Shown: in pieces, positions 46,394 through 53,871 of the stretch | Layout of the letters: every line of letters begins with the position of its first letter | Numbering within the stretch: the first letter of the stretch is position 1 | Assembly (NCBI GenBank): GCA_002083775.1 | Contig: MTEI01000007.1 | Coordinates: 124,001 to 188,000 of the forward strand | DNA length: 64,000 nucleotides | Direction: 5' to 3' | From: Rhodoferax ferrireducens | GTDB taxonomy: Bacteria > Pseudomonadota > Gammaproteobacteria > Burkholderiales > Burkholderiaceae_C | The notes under the pieces: generated by a model | Told to the model about the DNA's origin: nothing | The model's input: the letters and a program-made list of their open reading frames with translations, nothing else | Databases searched by the model: none | Translations under genes and position numbers: made by a program

Positions 46394-47299
46394 TTATTTA
46401 CCGCACCACCACTCGGGTCCAAACTGGCCTTGCAGCCAGGCGATGAATTGCGTCACTTTCACCGGCACCATACGCGGCGACGGAAACACCGCATGGATCT
46501 CTTGCTGCGGCAGTTGCCAGGCGTCCAGCACGCTGACCAGTGCGCCGTTGCTGATCGACGCATGGGCCACATAGCGCGGCAGGGCCGCCACGCCAAAGCC
46601 CTGGCGCGCAGCCTCCAGCAGGGTCGACAAGTTGTTGGAACGCAGATTGCCGCGCACCAGCACCGACTGGGTGGGCCCGCTGGGCGCGCTGAAATGCCAG
46701 CGTGCATCGCCCTGCACGGTGCTGTAAATCAGGGCGGTATGCTGCTGCAGGTCGGGCGGTGCCAGCGGTGTGCCGGCGCGCGCCAGGTAGTCGGGGGCGG
46801 CCACCACCACCCAGGGGTTGAGCCCCAAGTGGCGTGAGCCCAGGGTGGAGTCGGCCAGCGGGCCCATGCGCACCGCCACGTCCACCCCTTGCTCAATCAT
46901 GTTCACATAGCGGTCTTCACAGTTGAGGTCGATGCGCACTTGCGGGTTCATGCGCATGAACTGCATCACCATGGGCGCCAGCACGCGCCGCCCAAACGCC
47001 ACCGAGGTGTTGATGCGCAGCGCGCCCTGCAACTGGGTTTGCATCAGCGCCGCCACCGATTCGGCCTCTTGCACATGGTGGGCAATCAGCTTGCATTTGT
47101 CGTAGTAAAGCAGCCCGATCTCGGTGGGGGTCACGCCTTGCGTGCTGCGGTGCAGCAGGCGCGCGCCCAGTTGCGCCTCCATGCGGCTGACCTGCTTGGT
47201 GGCCGCTGGCTGGCCAATGCCCAGCTCAGTCGCGGCCTTGCTGAACGAGCCCAGATCAACCACACGCACAAACAATTTGATGGCCTGAATCCGCTCCAT
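46394..47299 (-). CDS. LysR-family transcriptional regulator (probable regulator of the gcl operon)
   Basis: The 301-residue protein has an N-terminal winged helix (MERIQAIKLFVRVVDLGSFS, ELGIGQPAATKQVSRMEAQLG) and a periplasmic-binding-like effector domain from about 90. It is of the class that starts with MERIQAIKLFVRV. The start at 47299 is chosen for the family start; the longer frame adds 12 residues. It is divergent from gcl with 170 bp between, the standard position for a LysR regulator, and the gap has LysR-type dyads. The effector is probably a glyoxylate-pathway compound (inference). Confidence 0.92.
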   Translation of the reverse strand: MERIQAIKLFVRVVDLGSFSKAATELGIGQPAATKQVSRMEAQLGARLLHRSTQGVTPTEIGLLYYDKCKLIAHHVQEAESVAALMQTQLQGALRINTSVAFGRRVLAPMVMQFMRMNPQVRIDLNCEDRYVNMIEQGVDVAVRMGPLADSTLGSRHLGLNPWVVVAAPDYLARAGTPLAPPDLQQHTALIYSTVQGDARWHFSAPSGPTQSVLVRGNLRSNNLSTLLEAARQGFGVAALPRYVAHASISNGALVSVLDAWQLPQQEIHAVFPSPRMVPVKVTQFIAWLQGQFGPEWWCGK

Positions 47300-47320
47300 G
47301 GGGTCTCCTTGAACTTGAGC

Positions 47321-47375
47321 GCGGTATTCCACCACGGAATGAACTAAATGCGCCAGTGCGGTATTCCCGCCGGGG
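47321..47375. promoter_or_regulatory. Probable LysR operator between regulator and gcl
   Basis: ATTCC-ACCAC-GGAAT at 47326-47340 is a perfect 5-5-5 dyad with T-N11-A. The sequence GCGGTATTCC occurs at 47321 and again 38 bp on at 47359, where the second dyad half is degenerate (CCGGGG). Two phased sites are typical of LysR activation. Confidence 0.65.
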
Positions 47376-47468
47376 CGTTAAGCCGCGACGATTCACTCCA
47401 GACCCGACAGGTCCCAAGCCTTGATCACCCGATCAACCGACAACCCGACAAATAGACAGGAGAACAAC

Positions 47469-49259
47469 ATGCCGAAGATGAAAGCTGCCATGGCCGCCGT
47501 GCTGGTGATGGAAAAAGAAGGGATCACCCAGGCCTTTGGTGTGCCTGGTGCCGCCATCAACCCGCTGTATGCCCAACTGCGCGAGCGCCAAAGCATTGCC
47601 CATGTGCTGGCGCGGCATGTGGAAGGTGCCTCGCACATGGCCGAGGGCTACACCCGCGCCCGTGCCGGCAACATTGGCGTGTGCATTGGCACCAGCGGCC
47701 CAGCCGGTACCGACATGATCACCGGGCTGTATTCGGCCAGTGCCGACAGCATTCCGATTTTGTGCATCACCGGCCAGGCACCGCGCGCCCGGCTGTACAA
47801 GGAAGACTTTCAGGCGGTGGACATCGAGAGCATTGCCAAACCTGTGACCAAATGGGCGGTGACGGTGCGCGAACCAGCCCTGGTGCCGCGTGTCTTCCAG
47901 CAAGCCTTTCACCTGATGCGCTCGGGCCGCCCGGGGCCGGTGCTGATTGACTTGCCGATTGACGTGCAACTGGCCGAGATCGAGTTTGACATCGACACCT
48001 ACGAGCCGCTGCCCGCCTACAAACCCGCTGCCACGCGCAAGCAGATCGAGAAAGCGCTGGACATGCTGGCCGCCGCCGACAAGCCGCTGATCATTGCCGG
48101 GGGCGGCATCATCAACGCCGACGCGGCAGACTTGCTGGTGGAATTTGCCGAACTCACCGGCGTGCCGGTGATTCCTACCCTGATGGCCTGGGGCGCCATC
48201 CCGGACGACCACCCGCTGATGGCCGGCATGTGTGGCCTGCAAACCAGCCACCGCTACGGCAACGCCACGCTGCTGGCTTCAGACTTTTGTTTGGGCATTG
48301 GCAACCGTTGGGCCAATCGCCACACCGGCTCGGTCGAGGTCTATACCCAAGGGCGCAAGTTTGTGCACGTGGACATTGAACCGACCCAAATTGGCCGTGT
48401 TTTCAACCCCGACCTGGGTATCGTCAGCGACGCCAAGGTGGCCCTGGAGCTGTTTGTGCAGGTGGCCCGCGAACGCGCTGCGGCCGGCAAGTTGCGCAAT
48501 TACAGTGACTGGGCCGGGCGCTGTGCTGAGCGCAAGAAGCTCATGCAGCGCAAAACCGCGTTTGATAACGTGCCGATCAAGCCACAGCGTGTGTACCAGG
48601 AGATGAACGAGGCGTTTGGCCGCGACACGATTTTTGTCTCCACCATTGGCTTGAGCCAGATCGCTGGTGCCCAGTTCCTGCGTGTGTTTGGCCCGCGCCA
48701 GTGGATCAACTGCGGCCAGGCCGGGCCCCTGGGCTGGACGATTCCCGCCGCGCTGGGTGTGGTGGCCTCTGACCCGACTAAAACCGTGGTGGGTTTGAGT
48801 GGCGACTATGACTTCCAGTTCTTGGTGGAAGAACTCGCCGTGGGTGCGCAGTTCCGGCTGCCCTATGTGCAGGTGCTGGTCAACAACAGCTATTTGGGCC
48901 TGATTCGCCAGGCGCAGCGCGGCTTTGAGATGGATTACTGCGTGCAGCTCGCGTTTGACAACCAGAATGTGAGCGACCCCACGCTGCAAGGTTACGGCGT
49001 GGACCACAAGGCGGTGGTGGAGGGCCTGGGCTGCAAGGCGCTGCGCGTGACCGACCCGGCGCAGTTGCAAGGCACGTTGCGCCAGGCCCAGGTGATGGCG
49101 CGTGAGCTGCGCGTGCCGGTGGTGGTGGAGGTGATTCTGGAAAAAGTCACCAACATCGCCATGGGCACCGAGATCAATGCCATCAACGAGTTTGAAGACA
49201 TTGAATGCCTGCACCCCGCAGGCCGCGAAGGCCTGATGGCCGCCGGGCTGCTGGAATAA
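47469..49259 (+). CDS. gcl: Glyoxylate carboligase (tartronate-semialdehyde synthase)
   Basis: Gcl is ThDP-dependent and joins two glyoxylates into tartronate semialdehyde and CO2. The 596-residue protein is of the acetolactate synthase superfamily. In [14 protein letters not shown] the usual catalytic Glu is replaced by Val, the hallmark of Gcl. The ThDP motif is [32 protein letters not shown] at about 460-490. The start at 47469 has CAGGAG before it. It heads the operon gcl-hyi-glxR-(vapBC)-ttuD. Confidence 0.97.
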   Translation: MPKMKAAMAAVLVMEKEGITQAFGVPGAAINPLYAQLRERQSIAHVLARHVEGASHMAEGYTRARAGNIGVCIGTSGPAGTDMITGLYSASADSIPILCITGQAPRARLYKEDFQAVDIESIAKPVTKWAVTVREPALVPRVFQQAFHLMRSGRPGPVLIDLPIDVQLAEIEFDIDTYEPLPAYKPAATRKQIEKALDMLAAADKPLIIAGGGIINADAADLLVEFAELTGVPVIPTLMAWGAIPDDHPLMAGMCGLQTSHRYGNATLLASDFCLGIGNRWANRHTGSVEVYTQGRKFVHVDIEPTQIGRVFNPDLGIVSDAKVALELFVQVARERAAAGKLRNYSDWAGRCAERKKLMQRKTAFDNVPIKPQRVYQEMNEAFGRDTIFVSTIGLSQIAGAQFLRVFGPRQWINCGQAGPLGWTIPAALGVVASDPTKTVVGLSGDYDFQFLVEELAVGAQFRLPYVQVLVNNSYLGLIRQAQRGFEMDYCVQLAFDNQNVSDPTLQGYGVDHKAVVEGLGCKALRVTDPAQLQGTLRQAQVMARELRVPVVVEVILEKVTNIAMGTEINAINEFEDIECLHPAGREGLMAAGLLE

Positions 49260-49288
49260 TCGATCGCAAACCCATAACAGGAGAAGAC

Positions 49289-50083
49289 ATGCCCCGTTTT
49301 GCCGCCAACCTGACCATGCTGTTCACCGAAGTGCCGTTTCTGGAGCGCTTTGAGCGCGCCGCGAGCGCCGGATTTACAGCTGTTGAATTTTTGTTCCCTT
49401 ACGCCTGGCCTGCCGAAGACATCAAGGCCCGCCTGGATACCCACCGTCTGCAACTGGTGCTGCACAACCTGCCCGCTGGCGATTGGGATGCGGGCGACCG
49501 CGGTGTGGCCTGCGATCCGGCGCGGGTGGAAGAATTTCGCGCCGGTGTGCCGCTAGCCATTCGTTATGCCAAGGCGCTGGGCGTAACGCAGCTCAACTGC
49601 CTGGCCGGCAAGGCGCCTGCGGGCGTGCCGGATGCGCTGCTGCGCCAGACCCTGGTGGCCAACCTGCGCTTTGCCGCCACGGAGCTCAAAGCCGCCGGGC
49701 TCAGACTGCTCATCGAGCCGATCAACACGTTTGATATTCCGGGCTTCTACGTGAACCGTACCGCGCAGGCGCTGGCCATTCTGGACGAAGTGGGTGCCGA
49801 CAACGCCTTTGTGCAGTTCGACATTTACCACGCCCAGCGCATGGAGGGTGAACTGGCCGCCACGCTGCAAAAGCACCTGGCGCGCTTTGGCCACATTCAG
49901 TTGGCTGACAACCCGGGTCGCCATGAGCCCGGCACCGGCGAGATCAACTACCGCTACCTGTTTGCATTGCTCGACGAACTGGGCTATGGCGGCTGGATCG
50001 GCTGCGAGTACAAACCGCTCACCACCACCGGAGCCGGTTTGGGCTGGCGCGAGCAACTCGACCCGACCCGCTGCGATTGCTGA
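49289..50083 (+). CDS. hyi: Hydroxypyruvate isomerase
   Basis: Hyi interconverts hydroxypyruvate and tartronate semialdehyde. The 264-residue TIM-barrel protein has the family metal-binding residues in LLIEPINTFDIPGF (Glu), FVQFDIYHAQ (Asp), GHIQLADNPGRHEPGTGEINY (His, Asp) and GCEYKP (Glu). The start at 49289 has an AGGAG site. The gene lies 29 bp after gcl. Confidence 0.95.
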   Translation: MPRFAANLTMLFTEVPFLERFERAASAGFTAVEFLFPYAWPAEDIKARLDTHRLQLVLHNLPAGDWDAGDRGVACDPARVEEFRAGVPLAIRYAKALGVTQLNCLAGKAPAGVPDALLRQTLVANLRFAATELKAAGLRLLIEPINTFDIPGFYVNRTAQALAILDEVGADNAFVQFDIYHAQRMEGELAATLQKHLARFGHIQLADNPGRHEPGTGEINYRYLFALLDELGYGGWIGCEYKPLTTTGAGLGWREQLDPTRCDC

Positions 50084-50126
50084 GCAGCGCCATTTCAACC
50101 CTGTTTTTGATTGAGGAGACACCCCG

Positions 50127-51026
50127 ATGACAACCACCCCCCAACGCCTGGGCTTTATTGGCCTGGGCATCATGGGCACCCCCATGGCCGGCCACCTGAT
50201 CGCCGCCGGACACCGCGTGTTTGTGGCCACCCGCAGCACGGCACCCGCTGCCTTGACCGATGCCGGTGCCAATGTCTGCACCAGTGCGCAGGATGTGGCG
50301 CAGCAGGCTGACACCATCTTTTTAATGCTGCCCGACACCCCCGATGTGGCCAAGGTGCTGTTTGGCGATAACGGACTGGCGGCAGGGTTGACCGCTGGTA
50401 AAACCGTGGTCGACATGAGCAGCATCTCGCCCATGGAGACCAAGGTTTTCGCGCAAAAAATCAACGCCCTGGGTTGCGACTACCTGGACGCCCCGGTGTC
50501 CGGCGGCGAAGTGGGGGCCAAAGCTGCCAGCCTGACCATCATGGTGGGTGGCCCGCAGGCGGCGTTTGACCGGGTCAAGCCATTGTTTGAGCTGATGGGC
50601 AAAAACATCACCCTGGTGGGTGGCAATGGCGACGGCCAGACCTGCAAGGTGGCCAACCAGATCATCGTCGCGCTGAACATTGCCGCCGTGGGCGAGGCGC
50701 TGCTGTTTGCCAGCAAGGCCGGTGCCGACCCGGCCAAAGTGCGCGCCGCGCTGATGGGTGGGTTTGCGTCGAGTCGCATTCTGGAAGTGCATGGTGAGCG
50801 CATGATCAAGCGCACTTTCAACCCCGGTTTTCGCATCAAGCTGCACCAGAAAGACCTGGGTCTGGCGATGCAAGGCGCGCGTGAATTGGGCCTGGCCCTG
50901 CCGCAAACCGCCAGTGCGGTGCAACTGATGCAGGTTTGCGCCGCCAACGGCATGGCCGATCTGGACCATTCGGCCCTGGTGAAAGCCCTGGAACTCATGG
51001 GCCACCATGAGGTGGCGAGCGCTTGA
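50127..51026 (+). CDS. glxR: 2-hydroxy-3-oxopropionate (tartronate semialdehyde) reductase
   Basis: The protein reduces tartronate semialdehyde to D-glycerate with NAD(P)H. The 299-residue beta-hydroxyacid dehydrogenase has the dinucleotide motif LGFIGLGIMGTPMAGHL at residues 8-24, the substrate motif DAPVSGGEVGA near 118, and the catalytic Lys in CKVANQIIVALN near 170. Its stop overlaps the -35 of the downstream vapBC promoter. Confidence 0.96.
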   Translation: MTTTPQRLGFIGLGIMGTPMAGHLIAAGHRVFVATRSTAPAALTDAGANVCTSAQDVAQQADTIFLMLPDTPDVAKVLFGDNGLAAGLTAGKTVVDMSSISPMETKVFAQKINALGCDYLDAPVSGGEVGAKAASLTIMVGGPQAAFDRVKPLFELMGKNITLVGGNGDGQTCKVANQIIVALNIAAVGEALLFASKAGADPAKVRAALMGGFASSRILEVHGERMIKRTFNPGFRIKLHQKDLGLAMQGARELGLALPQTASAVQLMQVCAANGMADLDHSALVKALELMGHHEVASA

Positions 51027-51070
51027 CGTCACCTGAAACCCCTTTATAGTTCCTTACCTAACGTAAGGAA
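51023..51070 (+). promoter_or_regulatory. vapBC promoter with operator dyad
   Basis: TTGACG at 51023-51028 and TATAGT at 51045-51050 are 16 bases apart. The dyad TTCCTTAC-N5-GTAAGGAA at 51050-51070 spans the -10 end, the start of transcription and the ribosome site (AAGGA), eight bases before the antitoxin ATG. This would fit repression by the toxin-antitoxin complex. Confidence 0.8.
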
Positions 51071-51077
51071 AAACACC

Positions 51078-51344
51078 ATGCCAACTGCCACCTTGACCAG
51101 CAAAGGCCAGATCACCATTCCCCTGGCCGTGCGCACGGCCTTGGGTTTACACCCAGGGGCCAAGCTTGACTTTGTGCTTGACCAGGACAGTTTCAAGGTG
51201 ATTCCGCTTCGCAGCGGGGTACCGTCGCTCAAAGGCCGTTTTGCTGGACGGGCAGCCAGCCCGGTCAGCCTGGCGATGATGGACGAGGCGATTGCCGCCG
51301 AGGCAGTTGTTCGCTATGAAGGATCGCGCCATGACGGGTCTTGA
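51078..51344 (+). CDS. AbrB/MazE-type antitoxin (VapB-like)
   Basis: The 88-residue protein has an N-terminal swapped-hairpin AbrB fold (TATLTSKGQITIPLAVRTALGLHPGAKLDF, residues 3-32), then a linker and a C-terminal helix that should wrap the toxin. It probably binds the palindrome just upstream. It overlaps the PIN toxin start by 14 bases. The pair is inserted between glxR and ttuD. Confidence 0.87.
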   Translation: MPTATLTSKGQITIPLAVRTALGLHPGAKLDFVLDQDSFKVIPLRSGVPSLKGRFAGRAASPVSLAMMDEAIAAEAVVRYEGSRHDGS

Positions 51345-51738
51345 CACCAACGTGTTGGTGCGCTACCTGGCACAAGACGATGCCAGGCAGTCCGCCTTGG
51401 CTACGCGCTGGATTGACGAATCGCTGAGTGCAGCCCGGCCCGGCTTTGTCAGCTTGGTTGTTTTGGTCGAGGTGTGCTGGGTGCTGCAGCGGCTGTATGC
51501 GGCAACGCAAGATGAGTTGCTCCAGACTGTCGAGGATCTGCTGGATTCAGCGCAGTTTATGGTGGAACAGCGCGCGGTGGTGCAAGCGGCCACGCAGCGC
51601 ATGCGTTCACTCACGGGTGTCAAAGTGGGGTTTGCCGACTTGTTGATTGTTGAAGTTGGCAAAAGTCATAACTGCAGTCAGATCATGACATTTGACAAAG
51701 CCGCCGCGCGTTCGGCCGGTATGACCCTGCTGAGTTGA
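51331..51738 (+). CDS. PIN-domain toxin (VapC-like)
   Basis: The 135-residue PIN ribonuclease has acidic residues in GLDTNVLVRYLAQDD (Asp near residue 5), VVLVEVCWVLQRL (Glu) and VGFADLLIVEVG plus MTFDKAA (Asp), all four kept. Toxins of this fold cleave tRNA or other RNA. The start at 51331 lies inside the antitoxin gene. The ttuD gene begins 35 bp downstream and could be read from the vapBC promoter as well. Confidence 0.87.
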   Translation: MTGLDTNVLVRYLAQDDARQSALATRWIDESLSAARPGFVSLVVLVEVCWVLQRLYAATQDELLQTVEDLLDSAQFMVEQRAVVQAATQRMRSLTGVKVGFADLLIVEVGKSHNCSQIMTFDKAAARSAGMTLLS

Positions 51739-51773
51739 GTCAGACAACCTCTTTCATTTTTTGGAATGTCAGC

Positions 51774-53060
51774 ATGACCTTTGCCACCCCCACCGACCCC
51801 CGCGCCCTGTTGCGCCAGATGTTTGACGCCGCGGTGGCTGCCGCTCAACCGGCGCTGTGCTTGCCTGCGCACCTGCCGCCAGCGCCCAAGGGACGCACCA
51901 TCGTCATTGGTGCCGGCAAAGCCTCTGCCGCCATGGCCCGTGCCTTTGAAGACCTGTGGGTGGCGCGTGACAACAGCCCGCTGGAAGGCCTGGTGGTCAC
52001 CCGCTACGGCTACCAGGTGCCGTGCCAGCACATCGAGATTGTGCAAGCCGCGCACCCGGTGCCCGACGCCGCCGGGCTGCAGGCGGCGCAGCGCATCCAG
52101 GAACTTGTCACCGGGTTGACGGCGGACGATCTGGTGGTGGCGCTGATCTCGGGCGGCGGCTCCTCACTGCTGGTGGCGCCGGGCGAGGGCCTCACGCTGC
52201 AAGACAAACAAGCGGTGAATGCGGCGCTGCTGGCCAGTGGCGCCAGCATTTCAGAAATGAACTGTGTGCGTCGCCATCTCTCTGGCATCAAGGGTGGGCG
52301 CCTGGGTGCCGCTTGCCACCCGGCGCAACTGCTCACGCTGCTGATCTCGGATGTGCCGGGAGATGCGCCGATGGACATCGCCTCTGGCCCCACGGTGGGT
52401 GATGCGACCACCTGCGCCGACGCGCTGGCCATCGCCCAGCGTTACCAGATTACCATGCCTGCGCCCGCCCAAAAGTTGCTGGAAACGGGCGCCGGGGAGA
52501 CCATCAAACCCGCAGACCCACGGTTGCAAGGCAGCACGCTGCGCATGGTCACCGCGCCGCAAATGGCGCTGGAAGCGGCCGCCGAGGTGGCCCGAGCGGC
52601 AGGCATCACCCCCTACATCCTGGGTGATAGCCTGGAGGGCGAGTCGCGCGACGTGGCCAAGGTGCTGGGTGGCATGGCGCGCCAGGTGGTGCTGCATGGC
52701 CAGCCGTTCCAAACACCGTGTGTGTTGCTCAGCGGTGGCGAAACCACGGTCACGATCCGTGGTACCGGTCGCGGTGGCCGCAATGTGGAGTTTTTGCTCG
52801 CCCTGGGCGTGGCTTTGGCGGGCACGCCGGGGGTGTATGCCCTGGCGGGCGACACCGACGGCGTGGACGGTGCCGAGGAAATTGCGGGTGCGCTGCTGAC
52901 ACCGGACTCGCTGGCCAGAGCCTGGGCGCAGGGCATGAACCCGCGCCGCTTTCTCGACAACAACGACGCCCACAGCTTCTTCCAGGCGCTGGGCGACTCG
53001 GTCATCACCGGCCCCACGCTGACCAATGTGAACGACTTTCGGGCAATTTTGATTGGTTGA
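51774..53060 (+). CDS. ttuD: Glycerate 2-kinase (TtuD/GckA family, MOFRL protein)
   Basis: The enzyme phosphorylates D-glycerate to 2-phosphoglycerate, finishing the route from glyoxylate to glycolysis. The 428-residue protein has the N-terminal RTIVIGAGKASAAMARAFE and LISGGGSSLLVAP motifs and the C-terminal MOFRL domain (GGETTVTIRGTGRGGRNVEF, DTDGVDG). The start at 51774 is an ATG; the longer frame overlaps the toxin stop. It is separated from glxR by the vapBC insertion. Confidence 0.95.
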   Translation: MTFATPTDPRALLRQMFDAAVAAAQPALCLPAHLPPAPKGRTIVIGAGKASAAMARAFEDLWVARDNSPLEGLVVTRYGYQVPCQHIEIVQAAHPVPDAAGLQAAQRIQELVTGLTADDLVVALISGGGSSLLVAPGEGLTLQDKQAVNAALLASGASISEMNCVRRHLSGIKGGRLGAACHPAQLLTLLISDVPGDAPMDIASGPTVGDATTCADALAIAQRYQITMPAPAQKLLETGAGETIKPADPRLQGSTLRMVTAPQMALEAAAEVARAAGITPYILGDSLEGESRDVAKVLGGMARQVVLHGQPFQTPCVLLSGGETTVTIRGTGRGGRNVEFLLALGVALAGTPGVYALAGDTDGVDGAEEIAGALLTPDSLARAWAQGMNPRRFLDNNDAHSFFQALGDSVITGPTLTNVNDFRAILIG

Positions 53061-53455
53061 CTGTCATGGCTGCCACACCACCCGCGAGCATGAAAGACGG
53101 ATGTCATTGCGTCCCCGGATCGAGTCCGGGGTTTCAGCACCCGCAATCCATGGCCCCGGGTTCATGGATCCCGGGTCGGCGCCCGGGATGACAGCGAAGT
53201 CATCGGGCCAGGTCCGCAATCAGCGCAGTGCAGAGCGTGAATTGCAGCCAAATGAGCAAAGTGGGGTTCATGGGCAGTTTTTTTCGGGGTGGGCTTGCAC
53301 CCTACACCCTCAGCTGGAAAAAGCCTAGCGGTTGAATCGCACAACTGCGGCTTTTCGGGGTTTGACGGGATTAAGATACCCCTACTGGCGCAATGTCTCG
53401 CGCCAGTCGCAGCCCGTCACGTCGGTGGGCGGAACTCATGTAAGAAATAGTAGCC
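53061..53455. other. Intergenic region with R3 hairpins and a leader hairpin
   Basis: The 395 bp after ttuD contain R3 palindromes at about 53101-53195. A hairpin ACTGGCGC-N8-GCGCCAGT sits at 53384-53407, upstream of the small membrane protein. No gene is supported in between. Confidence 0.65.
53101..53195. repeat. R3 REP-like hairpins
   Basis: CCCCGGATCGAGTCCGGGG at 53115 and ATCCCGGGTCGGCGCCCGGGAT at about 53168 are the two clearest palindromes. Confidence 0.75.
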
Positions 53456-53590
53456 ATGTCAGAATCATCCAGCGTCCTCAAGAGAAACAAACTTTTCAAG
53501 ATTTACGGCTTCGGCATTGCGGTGTTCACAGGCATTTTTAGTGTCATCACCATGGTGGGTCTGATTGTGGTCAACATGAATATGAGCTGA
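53456..53590 (+). CDS. Small single-pass membrane protein (44 residues)
   Basis: The frame starts MSESSSVLKRNKLFKIYGFG and ends VVNMNMS. A hydrophobic helix covers residues 18-40, preceded by a positively charged segment, so the N-terminus is likely cytoplasmic. Codon use is normal and the frame is closed by a good stop. The upstream region has a weak ribosome-like AAGAAA and a hairpin leader. No family is recognised; short single-helix proteins of this kind often regulate membrane complexes. Confidence 0.6.
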   Translation: MSESSSVLKRNKLFKIYGFGIAVFTGIFSVITMVGLIVVNMNMS

Positions 53591-53624
53591 CACAGAGGGC
53601 AGATACGCCCCCTGTGTCGTCAGA

Positions 53625-53699
53625 AGTCATGGATACCGGGTCACACAGCCCGGCATGACGGTTGGGGTGCCTGTCATGGCGGACTTGAGCCGCCATGCG
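53625..53699. repeat. R3 REP-like hairpins
   Basis: ACCGGGTCACACAGCCCGG and ATGGCGGACTTGAGCCGCCAT form two hairpins. They are similar to those at 37.3 and 38.7 kb. Confidence 0.75.
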
Positions 53700-53710
53700 T
53701 GCAGGTATTC

Positions 53711-53760
53711 AAAAATATAGCTACCAGCCCTTTTGCCATAAGGGCTAGAGGCCAATTTTG
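53711..53760. repeat. R1 repeat copy
   Basis: A reverse copy: ATATAGCTACCAGCCCTTTT continues with ATAAGGGCTAGAGGCCAATT. It ends upstream of the dyad promoter S5. Confidence 0.9.
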
Positions 53761-53778
53761 CTTATAAGCCAGGCTTGT

Positions 53779-53820
53779 GTGTGCCAGCGCACACAGCCAG
53801 CAGGTATTGGCCGCTATGCT
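53779..53820 (+). promoter_or_regulatory. Dyad-promoter site S5 (before the signalling operon)
   Basis: The dyad GTGTG-CCAG-CGCAC is followed by ACAG (other sites have MGAC), 18 bases and TATGCT. Geometry is identical to the seven other sites. The proposed TTG start is 52 bp downstream. Confidence 0.7.
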
Positions 53821-53871
53821 GGACGCACTTTTACAGCGGGCCGCGACAGGCTGGCTTACTTGGCGATTCCA

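Noticed and set aside
53758..53871. An extended N-terminus of the hybrid kinase from TTG 53758
   Set aside because: It would start inside an R1 repeat and upstream of the predicted transcription start of promoter S5.
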